Source of the DNA: Bacillota bacterium
Lineage (GTDB): Bacteria; Bacillota; Clostridia; Eubacteriales; Eubacteriaceae
Assembly: GCA_018903255.1 (NCBI GenBank)
Contig: JAHIQT010000141.1
Coordinates: forward strand, 1-32,553
Direction of reading: 5' to 3'
Length of the DNA stretch: 32,553 bases
The translations under genes and the position numbers were made by a program. A model generated the notes under the pieces. That model was not told where the DNA came from and did no database searches. It saw only the letters and a program-made list of their open reading frames with translations. This document shows positions 13,656 through 21,989 of the stretch, in pieces; position 1 is the stretch's first letter, and the number at the start of each line of letters is the position of its first letter.

Positions 13656-14979
13656 TCTTCCAAAACCGGTAGAAAAGGCCTTTAAAAGGCTGGAAAGCTG
13701 TGGATTCTGTGGATACCTGGTCGGCGGCTGTGTCCGTGATTATCTGCTAAACACCCCGCCGACCGACTTTGATATGACCACCGATGCCACTCCGGCCGAA
13801 ATGATTGCCTGCTTTGCCGGCTATCGGGTTCTTGAAACCGGCATTCGCCACGGTACCGTGACCGTCATTATTGATGGGATGGCGATCGAAATGACGACCC
13901 ATCGGATCGAGGGCGATTATTCCGACAGCCGCCATCCAGATGCGGTGCAGTTCACCAGAAACTTAGTAGATGACCTGGCCAGGCGGGATTTTACCATCAA
14001 TGCGATCGCCTACCATCCCCAGAAAGGGCTGATCGATCACTATGGCGGAGTCGCAGATATTAAAAAAAAGATCATCCGCGGCGTCGGTGATCCCCACAAA
14101 CGCATGACCGAGGATGCCTTGCGTATCCTTCGGGGGCTGCGCTTTGCCGCGGTTTTGGGTTTTGCCCTGGAGGGCCAAACCCAAAGGGCGATCCGGCAGA
14201 ATTGTGGACAACTTGCCAATATTTCGGCCGAGCGGATTGCCGCCGAACTGAATAAACTGATCTGTGGCAAAAACGTCAAAGCGATCATCCTCGAAGAGAC
14301 CGCGGTGCTGGGGGTAGTGATCCCTGAGCTGCTGCCGGCCAAAAATTTTGAGCAACAGAGTCCCTACCATTGTTATGATGTGCTGACCCATACCGCGGTG
14401 GCGATGGAAACGCTGGCACCGCTACCGCGGCTGCGGTGGGCGATGCTGTTTCACGACCTCGGCAAACCCCAGACCTTTACCCGGGACGCTGCCGGTGTGG
14501 GGCATTTTAAAGGTCACAGTAAGTGCTCTGAAGTCATTGCCAGGGAGCGCTTAAGAGCCTTGCGGATCAGTAAGGTAACCATTGATCAGGTCGGTCTACT
14601 GGTGAAATATCACGGCGTCCATATTGATGTCGATAAAAAAAGTGTCAAGCGCTGGCTGAATCGTCTTTCAGAGCCATTGTTTCGAGATCTGATTGCGATT
14701 AAGCGCGGCGATAATCTGGCCAAGGCCTCAAAGTACCATAGTCGGTTGGAATCACTGCAAAGACTGGAAGCGCTGCTTGATCAGGTGATTGCCGAGAAGG
14801 CCTGTTTTTCGCTGAAAGACCTGGCTGTCAACGGCCATGATCTGATTGGCCTGGGAATCAAAAACGGTGAGGAAATCGGCCGGATTCTTAAGCTACTGCT
14901 AACAGGTGTCATCGATGAAGTTTATCAAAACGAAAAAGAAGTTTTAATTGAAAAAGCAAAGGAGTTGCGAAGATGTTAA
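13645..14979 (+). CDS. cca: CCA tRNA nucleotidyltransferase with HD domain
   Basis: Adds or repairs the 3' CCA of tRNAs. A 444-residue class II enzyme with the nucleotidyltransferase core LVGGCVRD (25-32), catalytic Asp41 and Asp43 (DFDMTTDATP), the template-arginine region RRDFTINAIAY and the neck motif TEDALRILRGLRFAA. A C-terminal HD phosphohydrolase domain follows (CYDVLTHTAVAMET, LFHDLGKP). I chose the ATG at 13645, where the protein begins MRLSLPKPVEKAFKRL. A start nine codons earlier (13618) would add residues atypical for the family. It overlaps tatD by 7 bases. The tRNA gene in this window already encodes CCA, so here the enzyme would mainly repair ends. Confidence 0.92.
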   Translation: MRLSLPKPVEKAFKRLESCGFCGYLVGGCVRDYLLNTPPTDFDMTTDATPAEMIACFAGYRVLETGIRHGTVTVIIDGMAIEMTTHRIEGDYSDSRHPDAVQFTRNLVDDLARRDFTINAIAYHPQKGLIDHYGGVADIKKKIIRGVGDPHKRMTEDALRILRGLRFAAVLGFALEGQTQRAIRQNCGQLANISAERIAAELNKLICGKNVKAIILEETAVLGVVIPELLPAKNFEQQSPYHCYDVLTHTAVAMETLAPLPRLRWAMLFHDLGKPQTFTRDAAGVGHFKGHSKCSEVIARERLRALRISKVTIDQVGLLVKYHGVHIDVDKKSVKRWLNRLSEPLFRDLIAIKRGDNLAKASKYHSRLESLQRLEALLDQVIAEKACFSLKDLAVNGHDLIGLGIKNGEEIGRILKLLLTGVIDEVYQNEKEVLIEKAKELRRC

Positions 14980-15761
14980 TTGACAGCCATGCTCATATCG
15001 ACGATCAAAAATTTAATGAGGACCGTGAAGCGGTAATAAAAAACGCTCAGGACGCCGGGGTAGAGATGATTATTAATCCCGGCGCCGACGAGGCTTCAAG
15101 TTATCGGGCGGTGGCAATGAGCGAAAAATACCCGATGGTTTATGCCACCGTGGGGATTCATCCCCACGATGCCAGCGATTACGTCGCCGAAAAACACGAT
15201 CCGCTGCTAACGGAATGGGCTAAAAAAGAGAAGGTCGTGGCGATCGGCGAAATCGGTCTGGATTACCACTATGACTATTCCCCCCGGGATGTCCAGCAGG
15301 AGGTATTTATCCGCCAGTTGAACATTGCCAAAGCAGTGAAGCTGCCTATTGTGATCCATAACCGCGAATCGATGGAAGATATGGTTCGGATCTTAAAAGA
15401 ATATTTTACGCCAGCCTACGGCGGGATTATGCATAGCTACAGTGGTTCGGTCGAAATGGCTAAAATTTTTCTGGAGATGGGTTTTCATTTATCAATCTCC
15501 GGGCCGCTGACCTTTAGCAATGCCCGAAAGCTGCCAGAAGTGGCCGCGATGATGCCCTTAGACCGGTTGCTGATTGAAACCGACAGCCCTTATCTGACGC
15601 CCACACCCCATCGCGGCAAGCGAAACGAGCCAGCCTATGTGCATTTCGTGGCTGCCGAAATTGCCCGGATCCGGGGGATCACAGTAGAAGAGGTAGCCGA
15701 GATTACCACCCAGAATGCCAAAAGAGTGTTCGGCATTGGTGAGAAGATCAAGCAAATATAA
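14973..15761 (+). CDS. tatD: TatD-family metal-dependent DNase
   Basis: A 262-residue amidohydrolase-fold nuclease. The metal ligands are visible: His6 and His8 (DSHAHID), the Glu of IGEIGLDYHYD, the His of VIHNRES, the His of MHSYSGS and the Asp of ETDSPYLTPTPHRGKRNEP. The length matches the family. TatD and YabD proteins are DNases with exonuclease activity linked to DNA repair; the exact substrate in this branch is unknown. AAGGAG lies 8 bases before the ATG, which overlaps cca within ATGTTAA. It is the last gene of the HD-cca-tatD operon. Confidence 0.92.
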   Translation: MLIDSHAHIDDQKFNEDREAVIKNAQDAGVEMIINPGADEASSYRAVAMSEKYPMVYATVGIHPHDASDYVAEKHDPLLTEWAKKEKVVAIGEIGLDYHYDYSPRDVQQEVFIRQLNIAKAVKLPIVIHNRESMEDMVRILKEYFTPAYGGIMHSYSGSVEMAKIFLEMGFHLSISGPLTFSNARKLPEVAAMMPLDRLLIETDSPYLTPTPHRGKRNEPAYVHFVAAEIARIRGITVEEVAEITTQNAKRVFGIGEKIKQI

Positions 15762-15798
15762 AAAAAGTTTAAAAAGGCAAATCAATTATTCATTTTCC

Positions 15799-15827
15799 TT
15801 GACAATCGATATGAATTCAGATAAAAT
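15799..15827 (+). promoter_or_regulatory. tRNA-Gln promoter
   Basis: TTGACA (15799-15804), 17 bp, TAAAAT (15822-15827), about 27 bases before the mature tRNA 5' end. Confidence 0.85.
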
Positions 15828-15860
15828 GTTTAGCGTACCTTCGGGACAGAAAATGAATAA

Positions 15861-15935
15861 AGGGGTATAGCCAAGCGGTAAGGCAATGGACTCTGACTCC
15901 ATCATTCGCAGGTTCAAATCCTGCTACCTCTGCCA
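15861..15935 (+). tRNA. tRNA-Gln(CUG)
   Basis: The cloverleaf is complete: acceptor stem 15861-15867 with 15925-15931 (one G-U pair), D arm GCC/GGC, anticodon stem ATGGA/TCCAT around the loop CTCTGAC (anticodon CTG, reading CAG), T arm GCAGG/CCTGC with TTCAAAT, discriminator G and an encoded CCA (15933-15935). It has its own promoter and a terminator. Confidence 0.95.
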
Positions 15936-15947
15936 AAAGAAATTTAG

Positions 15948-15984
15948 CCTGCTCTTTAAGATCACTTAAAAAGCAGGTTTTTTT
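15948..15984 (+). terminator. Terminator of tRNA-Gln
   Basis: Stem CCTGCT...TTAAG with CTTAA...AGCAGG (15948-15977), with an internal mismatch, followed by seven T. Confidence 0.8.
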
Positions 15985-16041
15985 ATAGCTGCTGATGTTG
16001 ATGGTATCAATCATCAAATAGTGAAAAAACAGGAGAAAACC

Positions 16042-16251
16042 ATGTCAGATCAAAAAATCAGCGTCTTTGATATTTATGAATATTTGCCTCAAACCAGCTG
16101 TAAGAACTGCGGTGAATATAATTGCATGGCCTTTGCAGAAAAATTATTGCAGCGAAAGAAAAATATCGGCGCATGTTCAGCGCTTAGAATCGCAATTAAT
16201 GAAGACAAACGCAAAGAAATTCAGAAATTAATGGAAGAAAATATGGACTAA
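16042..16251 (+). CDS. Stand-alone [4Fe-4S]-binding domain protein, 69 aa
   Basis: A very small protein with four cysteines in the order Cys20-x2-Cys23-x4-Cys28-x16-Cys45 (TSCKNCGEYNC ... IGAC), preceded by DIYEYLPQT. This is the Fe-S domain found at the N terminus of the large corrinoid Fe-S protein subunit (AcsC/CdhE) and in related proteins, where it binds one [4Fe-4S] cluster. Here it stands alone, followed only by a charged helix. It probably acts as an electron carrier or cluster-bearing partner in corrinoid or CODH chemistry, but no partner gene is adjacent. The ATG at 16042 is chosen for the CAGGAG 7 bases upstream. Confidence 0.82.
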   Translation: MSDQKISVFDIYEYLPQTSCKNCGEYNCMAFAEKLLQRKKNIGACSALRIAINEDKRKEIQKLMEENMD

Positions 16252-16296
16252 AGAGCAGTCAGACAATCACCATTGTTTGTCTGCTCTTATCTTTTT
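16251..16296 (+). terminator. Terminator after the Fe-S protein
   Basis: An interrupted stem (AAGAGCAG...ACAAT with ATTGT...CTGCTCTT, 16251-16288) is followed by a T-rich stretch. A TATAAT at 16301-16306 just beyond may start the next transcript, though its -35 is unclear. Confidence 0.7.
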
Positions 16297-16413
16297 ATAG
16301 TATAATGCAAATAAAGTGTTCAAAATAAATCAAACTGAGCAAAATGACAGGAGACCGGCCGGTTGCAAACTGGAAAATGGCAAATTATGAGTCAGCTCAG
16401 CGATGGAGAAAAA

Positions 16414-17115
16414 ATGGAAACCACAAAAACCCAAATTTTTATCGCCGATGTTAGTGCCTTGCATGAGCCCCGCCGCTTGGCAGCAGCAATGGAAGCGGTT
16501 TCGCAAGAACGGCGACAAAAAGCCCAGCGGCTTAAAAGACCAGCTGCCCAGGCGCTGACAGTGGGAGCCGAAATACTGCTCATAAAAGCGCTAGGCCAGG
16601 TCTATGGCATTCACGGATCACTTGAAATAAAAGCTGGAGCGGATGGAAAACCTTGGCTGATAAATTATCCAGATATTCTTTTTAACCTGTCCCATTCGGG
16701 TGATTATGTGGTCTGTGCTCTCGGATCTCAGCCGGTCGGGGTTGATATTCAAAAAATGGCGACTCCGAATTTAAAATTGGCGCGGCGTTTTTTTGCGCCA
16801 TCAGAAGCGGACTGGCTCTTTTCACTGCCGGCTGAAAAGCAGAGCCGGGGTTTTTATGATCTCTGGGCGCTTAAGGAAGCCTATATGAAATATACTGGCA
16901 AGGGCTTTAGACTGCCGCTGCATGCCTTTCAGCTAGACTGTCACAATGAAGAGGCCGTTAATTCAGAGACTGCTATCATCATCGACGGAAAAAGCATGCC
17001 AGTAGTGATTAAAAATTACCCTATCCTGGAAAACTATGTTTTGTGGGGTGTCAGTGATACGGTCGATTTTCAGGAAAGAATAGTATCGATCAGCTTATCG
17101 GGAGAAATGTATTGA
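16414..17115 (+). CDS. 4'-Phosphopantetheinyl transferase, Sfp type
   Basis: Transfers phosphopantetheine from CoA to a carrier-protein serine. A protein of about 233 residues with the family signatures FNLSHSGDYV (90-99), GVDIQ (109-113, Mg ligand Asp111) and WALKEAYMKYTGKG (151-164, Glu155). The length and two-half layout are Sfp-like rather than AcpS-like, so it could act on polyketide, non-ribosomal peptide or other carriers as well as fatty-acid ACP. No such synthase is in the window. The ATG at 16414 has GGAG 7 bases upstream. A TTG at 16363 with AGGAG is an alternative that would add 17 residues unlike the family. The stop overlaps the next gene's start. Confidence 0.88.
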   Translation: METTKTQIFIADVSALHEPRRLAAAMEAVSQERRQKAQRLKRPAAQALTVGAEILLIKALGQVYGIHGSLEIKAGADGKPWLINYPDILFNLSHSGDYVVCALGSQPVGVDIQKMATPNLKLARRFFAPSEADWLFSLPAEKQSRGFYDLWALKEAYMKYTGKGFRLPLHAFQLDCHNEEAVNSETAIIIDGKSMPVVIKNYPILENYVLWGVSDTVDFQERIVSISLSGEMY

Positions 17116-17705
17116 AAGAAAAAAATGATTACCGGGAAAAACTATTAACCGTATTTATCACCTTTTTTAAGATCGGTCTGTTTACCTTTGGCGGTGGCTA
17201 TGCGATGATCCCGCTAATTGAATATGAAACGGTGGAACGTCATCACTGGATCGAAAGCAAAGATATTTTAGATATTTTTGCCATTGCTGAGGCAACCCCC
17301 GGGGTCATTGCCGTCAATACCGCCACCTTTGTCGGCTATAAGGTGGCGGGCTTCTGGGGTTCGCTGCTGGCGACCCTGGGGGTAGTGATCCCGTCACTAA
17401 CGATTATTAGTATCATTGCCCTTTTTTTTGAGCAGTTTCAAAGTCTCGAGTGGGTCGGTTATGCCTTTAAGGGGGTTCGAGCCGGGGTGATTGTGTTAAT
17501 CTTGGGGGCTGTCGTTAAAATGGCCAAAAAAGGAACATATACGCCGCTGACAGTGCTGATCTTAGTCCTGGCCTTCGGGCTGGCCTCATTTACCGATATC
17601 AATGTTATATATCTGCTGCTAGGCGGTGCCGTGACAGGACTGATTTATCAGCTTTGGTGCAGTAACAAGCAGATTACAAAGAAAAATGATGAGGTCGAGA
17701 AATGA
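17112..17705 (+). CDS. chrA: Chromate transporter family protein, first half
   Basis: A 197-residue membrane protein of the CHR family, carrying the signature FKIGLFTFGGGYAMIPLIE near the N terminus, then AEATPGVIAVNTATFVGYK and five or six hydrophobic segments. Short CHR proteins occur as adjacent pairs that form one transporter; the partner follows with a 4-base overlap. Larger members export chromate, but in many anaerobes the natural substrate is unknown. The start is TTG at 17112, inside the phosphopantetheinyl transferase stop (TTGA), so translation is coupled. GGGAG is at a fair distance upstream. Confidence 0.88.
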   Translation: MKEKNDYREKLLTVFITFFKIGLFTFGGGYAMIPLIEYETVERHHWIESKDILDIFAIAEATPGVIAVNTATFVGYKVAGFWGSLLATLGVVIPSLTIISIIALFFEQFQSLEWVGYAFKGVRAGVIVLILGAVVKMAKKGTYTPLTVLILVLAFGLASFTDINVIYLLLGGAVTGLIYQLWCSNKQITKKNDEVEK

Positions 17706-18292
17706 TCTATCTGGAGCTATTTATCACTTTTTTTAAAATTGGCTTATTTACGATTGGTGGCGGCTACGCGATGATTCCGCTGATCCAGCAGGAAGTGGTG
17801 GCTCACGGCTGGTTGACCTTATTGGAATTGACCGATTTTATTGCCGTGGCCGAGTCCACCCCTGGGCCATTTGCAGTCAATATTGCCACCTTTGTCGGGA
17901 TGGAAATGGGCGGGCTTGCGGGAGCCCTGATGACAACCACAGCGGTGGTGCTGCCCTCGTTTATCATTATTCTTTTTATTGCCAAGGCATTTACCAATTT
18001 TCAGCAGAATAAATGGGTTCAGGGTGCGCTTTATGGAATGCGGCCGGTAGTGATTGGTTTGATTGCCGCGGCGGTTTGGTTGCTGATGGTCAGCGGGTTT
18101 ATTATCAAGGGAGCCGAAATTCACGCGGTGAGCGATTTTTTTGCCAGTCTTCACTATCTGGAAATTATTATTTTTATGATTGGCAGCTTTGTTTATTTCC
18201 GGTTTAGACTACATCCGATAAAATTAATCCTGATTTCTGCGGGCTTGGGGATGGTATTTTTCGGAGTATTGCCGATGTTATTTAATGGGTAG
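17702..18292 (+). CDS. chrA: Chromate transporter family protein, second half
   Basis: A 196-residue paralogue of the gene before it, with the same FKIGLFTIGGGYAMIPLIQ signature and AESTPGPFAVNIATFVGME motif. The two short chains probably assemble as an antiparallel heterodimer, equal to one long-chain ChrA. The ATG overlaps the previous stop (ATGA). The order is phosphopantetheinyl transferase, chr1, chr2 with overlapping frames, so the three are co-translated; no functional link with the transferase is obvious. No clear terminator follows. Confidence 0.88.
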   Translation: MIYLELFITFFKIGLFTIGGGYAMIPLIQQEVVAHGWLTLLELTDFIAVAESTPGPFAVNIATFVGMEMGGLAGALMTTTAVVLPSFIIILFIAKAFTNFQQNKWVQGALYGMRPVVIGLIAAAVWLLMVSGFIIKGAEIHAVSDFFASLHYLEIIIFMIGSFVYFRFRLHPIKLILISAGLGMVFFGVLPMLFNG

Positions 18293-18312
18293 GAGCTAGT
18301 AGATCTTAATTA

Positions 18313-18396
18313 TTTGATAGAAATCAAACAATTCACCTCATCACATGATCATCACAAGCGTGCGATAAACTAATTTAAATGACACAAAGATGTCAT
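18313..18396 (+). promoter_or_regulatory. FNR/CRP-like palindrome and further inverted repeats
   Basis: TTTGATAGAAATCAAA (18313-18328) fits the classic FNR consensus TTGAT-N4-ATCAA exactly. A second inverted repeat, ATGACA-N6-TGTCAT, is at 18379-18396, and ATAATC-N9-GATTAT follows near the start of the next gene. I could not place a convincing -35/-10 pair, so activator or repressor action cannot be told. Confidence 0.5.
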
Positions 18397-18433
18397 AATC
18401 GTCTGTTATGATTATCAAAAAGGAGGGATTGTG

Positions 18434-19336
18434 ATGACTGTTATCATTAACGTATTAACGGCCTGGTTAAGTGTTATTTTTGCATTTTTACTGACGATCA
18501 TCTATTTACTACGAATTGTCAATAAGGGACAAAGAAAAAATAAATATATCACCAGGATCAACCGAAAGCTGAGAAATTCACATAAAACGATGGGCATTGC
18601 TTTTGTGATCACCGCCTGCATGCATGGTTTTTTTTCCTCAGGTGCGATTTTGTCATTTAATTTTGGAACCCTGTGCATGGCGATGGGGGTATTGCTGGGA
18701 TTAACCTATCTGCTGAGAAAATTGTTGCCGGGAAAGTGTAGCTGGATCAAACCGCATCGTTGGTTAACGGTAGTATTGATCGTCTTTTTTGGTATCCATC
18801 TCTGGGAAGTTGGCGGAATTATGGGACCGGTAGTTTTTTTTAACAGTGCCTTAAAAGAAGTGGAGATGCAAGTTGCGAATTTGTGTGGAACTCAAACAGT
18901 AACAGCAAGCGAAGTGGAGGATCAAACAGAGTTGGTAACGGCAGAAAGTTCAAGCCCGGCTGAAAGTACACCGACATTAACGGCGGATGCAACTGTCACC
19001 GATACGGTAGTTAGCAAGGCTAATCTATTTTTGGGAAGCGTCGATTTGAAGGATGGTAGCTATATCGGAGTGGCAGAAGCTTATGGCCCGGAGCTGACCG
19101 TTAGTGTAACGGTAGCAGAAAATGTGATCACCGATGTTTTAGTGGTCTCCCACAACGAGAACAATGTGAAATATTACGGCAAGGCCATCGATGCGGTGCC
19201 GGCAGCGATAATCGCCGCCCAGACCCCGGTAGTTGATGCGATTTCAGGAGCAACCTATACTTCAAACGGGATTATGCAGGCCGTCATCAATGCTCTGGCG
19301 CCAGCGGTGCTTTCTGGAACATTACCCAGTCTGTAA
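18434..19336 (+). CDS. Membrane haem/FMN electron-transfer protein (ferric-reductase-like plus FMN-binding domain)
   Basis: A 300-residue protein with two parts. Residues 1-140 form about four membrane segments with His50, His64, His108 and His122. The paired 14-residue spacings fit two haem-b sites, as in ferric-reductase-like cytochromes. A Ser/Thr-rich linker (about 155-195) leads to an FMN-binding domain (200-295) with DAISGATYTSNG; Thr274 in SGAT is the expected site of covalent flavin attachment by an ApbE-type transferase. The flavin would face outside the membrane, so the protein may pass electrons across it. The ATG at 18434 has AGGAGGG 6 bases upstream. It is transcribed alone, behind an FNR-like site. 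No apbE is in the window. Confidence 0.8.
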   Translation: MTVIINVLTAWLSVIFAFLLTIIYLLRIVNKGQRKNKYITRINRKLRNSHKTMGIAFVITACMHGFFSSGAILSFNFGTLCMAMGVLLGLTYLLRKLLPGKCSWIKPHRWLTVVLIVFFGIHLWEVGGIMGPVVFFNSALKEVEMQVANLCGTQTVTASEVEDQTELVTAESSSPAESTPTLTADATVTDTVVSKANLFLGSVDLKDGSYIGVAEAYGPELTVSVTVAENVITDVLVVSHNENNVKYYGKAIDAVPAAIIAAQTPVVDAISGATYTSNGIMQAVINALAPAVLSGTLPSL

Positions 19337-19366
19337 AATTTCAGATGGCTTTTGTAAATTAACGTC

Positions 19367-19395
19367 TTGACAAAAATGTGAAATCAAGATATCAT
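19367..19395 (+). promoter_or_regulatory. Promoter of the PTS leader
   Basis: TTGACA (19367-19372), 17 bp, TATCAT (19390-19395). The transcript would start near 19402 and run through a leader hairpin and a terminator before the PTS gene. Confidence 0.75.
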
Positions 19396-19408
19396 TTTTC
19401 AGTCAACG

Positions 19409-19499
19409 AATAATGTTTTAATGATGTTATCAAACGTTCAGACACCCATACCCTTAGATTTGCCGACAAAGTCAAATTTAAAGGTATGGGTGTCTTTTT
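19409..19499 (+). promoter_or_regulatory. PTS leader: small hairpin followed by a strong terminator
   Basis: A first hairpin pairs AATGTTT with AAACGTT (about 19410-19438) around a TGAT/ATCA stem. It is followed by a 13-bp stem (19440-19452 with 19483-19495) with a structured loop and a T run. The terminator sits 90 bases before the PTS gene. This is the layout of antitermination by BglG/GlcT-type proteins, which is common for glucose PTS genes, but I cannot confirm a RAT consensus and no antiterminator gene is in the window. Confidence 0.55.
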
Positions 19500-19589
19500 A
19501 TATGCAAAAACATGTGCTAATTTTAAAAGAAAAGGGGTAATACTATTAATAGGAAAATAGATGAATATTGGAGAAAGAGGCGATTACTG

Positions 19590-21815
19590 ATGAAAGATAA
19601 GATTTTTGGTGTTTTACAGCGAGTGGGACGTTCGTTTATGTTACCGATTGCTTTGTTACCGGTAGCCGGACTGCTTTTGGGGATTGGCGGGTCATTTACG
19701 AATGTAACCATGCTGGAATCCTACAATCTGATGGGGGTTATGGGTCCGGGAACGATTATAAATGACATTCTCAGTATCATGCTTGCAGCCGGTAATATTA
19801 TCTTTGCCAATCTGCCGGTTATCTTTGCCATGGGTGTTGCCATCGGGATGGCTAAACAGGAAAAAGCCGTGGCTGCGCTGGCTGGTGTGATTGGATTTTT
19901 AGTCATGCATGCGGTAATTGGGGTGCTGATAACCATTACCGGAACCTATACGCCAGAAAGCCTGCAAACCGCTAATGATCTGGCACGGTTGGCAGTTGAG
20001 AACAGCGGCATTGCGATGGTTCCGATTGTCGCAAATAAGATCTTGCCAAGCGGTTCAATCGCGGCGGTGGTTGGCATTACCTCGCTACAAATGGGTGTAT
20101 TCGGCGGGATTCTGGTTGGCTTGGTAACCGCCGCCCTTCATAACCGCTTTTACAAGGTCGAGTTCCCGCCAGTCGTATCATTTTTTGGCGGCACCCGTTT
20201 TGTCCCGATTATTACCGCCCTGGTCTTCTTATTTATTGGTGGACTTATGTTCTTTTTATGGCCATTTATTCAAAATGGTATTTATGCCATTGGCGGTTTG
20301 GTTATTGCATCGGGATATTTTGGTACCTTCATCTATGGCTTTATCGAACGCGCCTTAATTCCCTTTGGCTTGCACCATGTTTTTTATCTGCCATTTTGGC
20401 AAACCGGCCTGGGAGGCTCGATGGTTGTCGATGGGGTATTAGTTGAAGGGGCTCAGAACATCTTTTTTGCGCAATTGGCCAGCCCTGATGTCAGCCACTT
20501 TTCAGTGGAAGCTACCCGTTTTATGTCGGGTAAATTTCCGTTTATGATTTTTGGATTACCAGGAGCCGCATTGGCCATGTATAAATGTGCCAAAACCACG
20601 AAACAAAAGGCGGTTGGCGGCTTATTGATATCAGCGGCGCTAACTGCCATGATTACCGGCATCACCGAACCAATTGAATTTACCTTCTTATTTGTCGCCC
20701 CCTTTTTATATGTCATCCATTGTGTCTTTGCCGGCTTGTCCTATATGTTTATGCATATCCTCAATGTTGGGGTTGGAATGACCTTTTCAGGTGGGATTAT
20801 TGACCTCGCGCTATTTGGTATCTTGCAGGGAAATGCCAAGACAAACTGGATATATATAGTCCTTGTCGGACTTGGTTACTTTGTGCTCTACTACTTTTTA
20901 TTTAAGATCTTGATCAATCAATTTAATCTCAAAACCCCGGGACGGGAGGAAGAAGATGAAGAAACTAAGCTCTATACCCGGGCAGATTATGATAAAGAAA
21001 AAAACAAAGGCCAGGAACAGGACGTTGAATCTGGTGACTCTGGATCGGCGATGATTGTCAATGGGTTAGGTGGGAAGTCAAACATCAGTGATCTGGATTC
21101 ATGTGCAACCCGGCTTCGCGTGACGGTGTTGGATGGGGAAAAGGTTGATGAAAAAATTCTCAAACTATCCGGCGCCCTAGGAGTCATTCAAAAAGGAAAT
21201 GGGGTTCAGGTTATTTACGGACCCAAGGTCACAGTGATAAAATCCAAATTGGAAGAGTATTTGGAAAGTCCGCAAAGTGATAGCGAAGCTGTGATCCCGA
21301 TCGTTGAGAAATTGCCAGAAAAAGAGCAAGTACCTGAAACGGAAGACGGTAAAGCTAAAACCCAGGAAATTTTTGCCGCTCCGATTGACGGTGATTTACA
21401 GAGCATTACCGCAGCGCCAGATGAGGCCTTCAGCAACAAAATGGTCGGCGATGGGATTGTGATGTTCCCCACTGGTGAGACCATCTATGCCCCGTGTGAT
21501 GCCGAGATTACGGTTGTTTTTCCGACCAAACATGCGATTGGACTGACCGGTTTAAATGGCACCGAAATACTCATTCATGTCGGTATTGATACCGTTAAAC
21601 TGGACGGAAAGGGCTTTGATGTTTTTGTAAAAACCGGGGATCAGGTTAAAAAAGGTGATCGATTAATGAAGGCCGATATGGACTATCTTGCCGACCATGC
21701 GCCCTCATCGGCGATCCCGATTGTGGTGACTAACTTAACTGAAGATCAAAAGATAAAGCTGATTAAAACGGGTGCTATTAAAAGCGGTGAAGAGGCCTTT
21801 GTGATTGAATCCTGA
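19590..21815 (+). CDS. ptsG: PTS sugar transporter EIICBA, glucose/N-acetylglucosamine family
   Basis: A 741-residue fused phosphotransferase permease. The order is EIIC membrane domain (about 1-445; GVLQRVGRSFMLPIALLPVAG start and GITEPIEFTF), a charged linker, EIIB (about 480-560, phospho-Cys505 in DSCATRLR) and EIIA (about 590-741, KHAIG His648 and phospho-His663 in LIHVGIDTVKL). It imports and phosphorylates a sugar, receiving phosphate from HPr. Glucose is most likely; N-acetylglucosamine or maltose-type sugars are possible because the family is close-knit. The ATG at 19590 has GAAAGAGG upstream. It is a single-gene unit behind a terminator-type leader. Confidence 0.9.
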   Translation: MKDKIFGVLQRVGRSFMLPIALLPVAGLLLGIGGSFTNVTMLESYNLMGVMGPGTIINDILSIMLAAGNIIFANLPVIFAMGVAIGMAKQEKAVAALAGVIGFLVMHAVIGVLITITGTYTPESLQTANDLARLAVENSGIAMVPIVANKILPSGSIAAVVGITSLQMGVFGGILVGLVTAALHNRFYKVEFPPVVSFFGGTRFVPIITALVFLFIGGLMFFLWPFIQNGIYAIGGLVIASGYFGTFIYGFIERALIPFGLHHVFYLPFWQTGLGGSMVVDGVLVEGAQNIFFAQLASPDVSHFSVEATRFMSGKFPFMIFGLPGAALAMYKCAKTTKQKAVGGLLISAALTAMITGITEPIEFTFLFVAPFLYVIHCVFAGLSYMFMHILNVGVGMTFSGGIIDLALFGILQGNAKTNWIYIVLVGLGYFVLYYFLFKILINQFNLKTPGREEEDEETKLYTRADYDKEKNKGQEQDVESGDSGSAMIVNGLGGKSNISDLDSCATRLRVTVLDGEKVDEKILKLSGALGVIQKGNGVQVIYGPKVTVIKSKLEEYLESPQSDSEAVIPIVEKLPEKEQVPETEDGKAKTQEIFAAPIDGDLQSITAAPDEAFSNKMVGDGIVMFPTGETIYAPCDAEITVVFPTKHAIGLTGLNGTEILIHVGIDTVKLDGKGFDVFVKTGDQVKKGDRLMKADMDYLADHAPSSAIPIVVTNLTEDQKIKLIKTGAIKSGEEAFVIES

Positions 21816-21915
21816 AACGTGGGCAGCCGGACAACAAGGCAGATCAAATCAGTGCAATCGGATGGTTCGAAATAGTCGACAGTTACCAAAAAATCTGTCA
21901 GTTCGCATGTTGCTG

Positions 21916-21955
21916 GTTAAGCTAAAGATTTCCATACACCAGAGCTTTGCTTAAC
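21916..21955. repeat. Inverted repeat before the GNAT gene
   Basis: GTTAAGCTAAAG (21916-21927) pairs with CTTTGCTTAAC (21945-21955) with one bulge. There is no T run, so it is probably not a terminator. It lies 34 bases before the acetyltransferase start. Confidence 0.4.
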
Positions 21956-21989
21956 ATAACATGACTTATTCTATACAGGAGGAAGAAAG

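Noticed and set aside
13963-14391. 142-codon minus-strand frame inside cca
   Set aside because: Antisense shadow of the conserved nucleotidyltransferase core.
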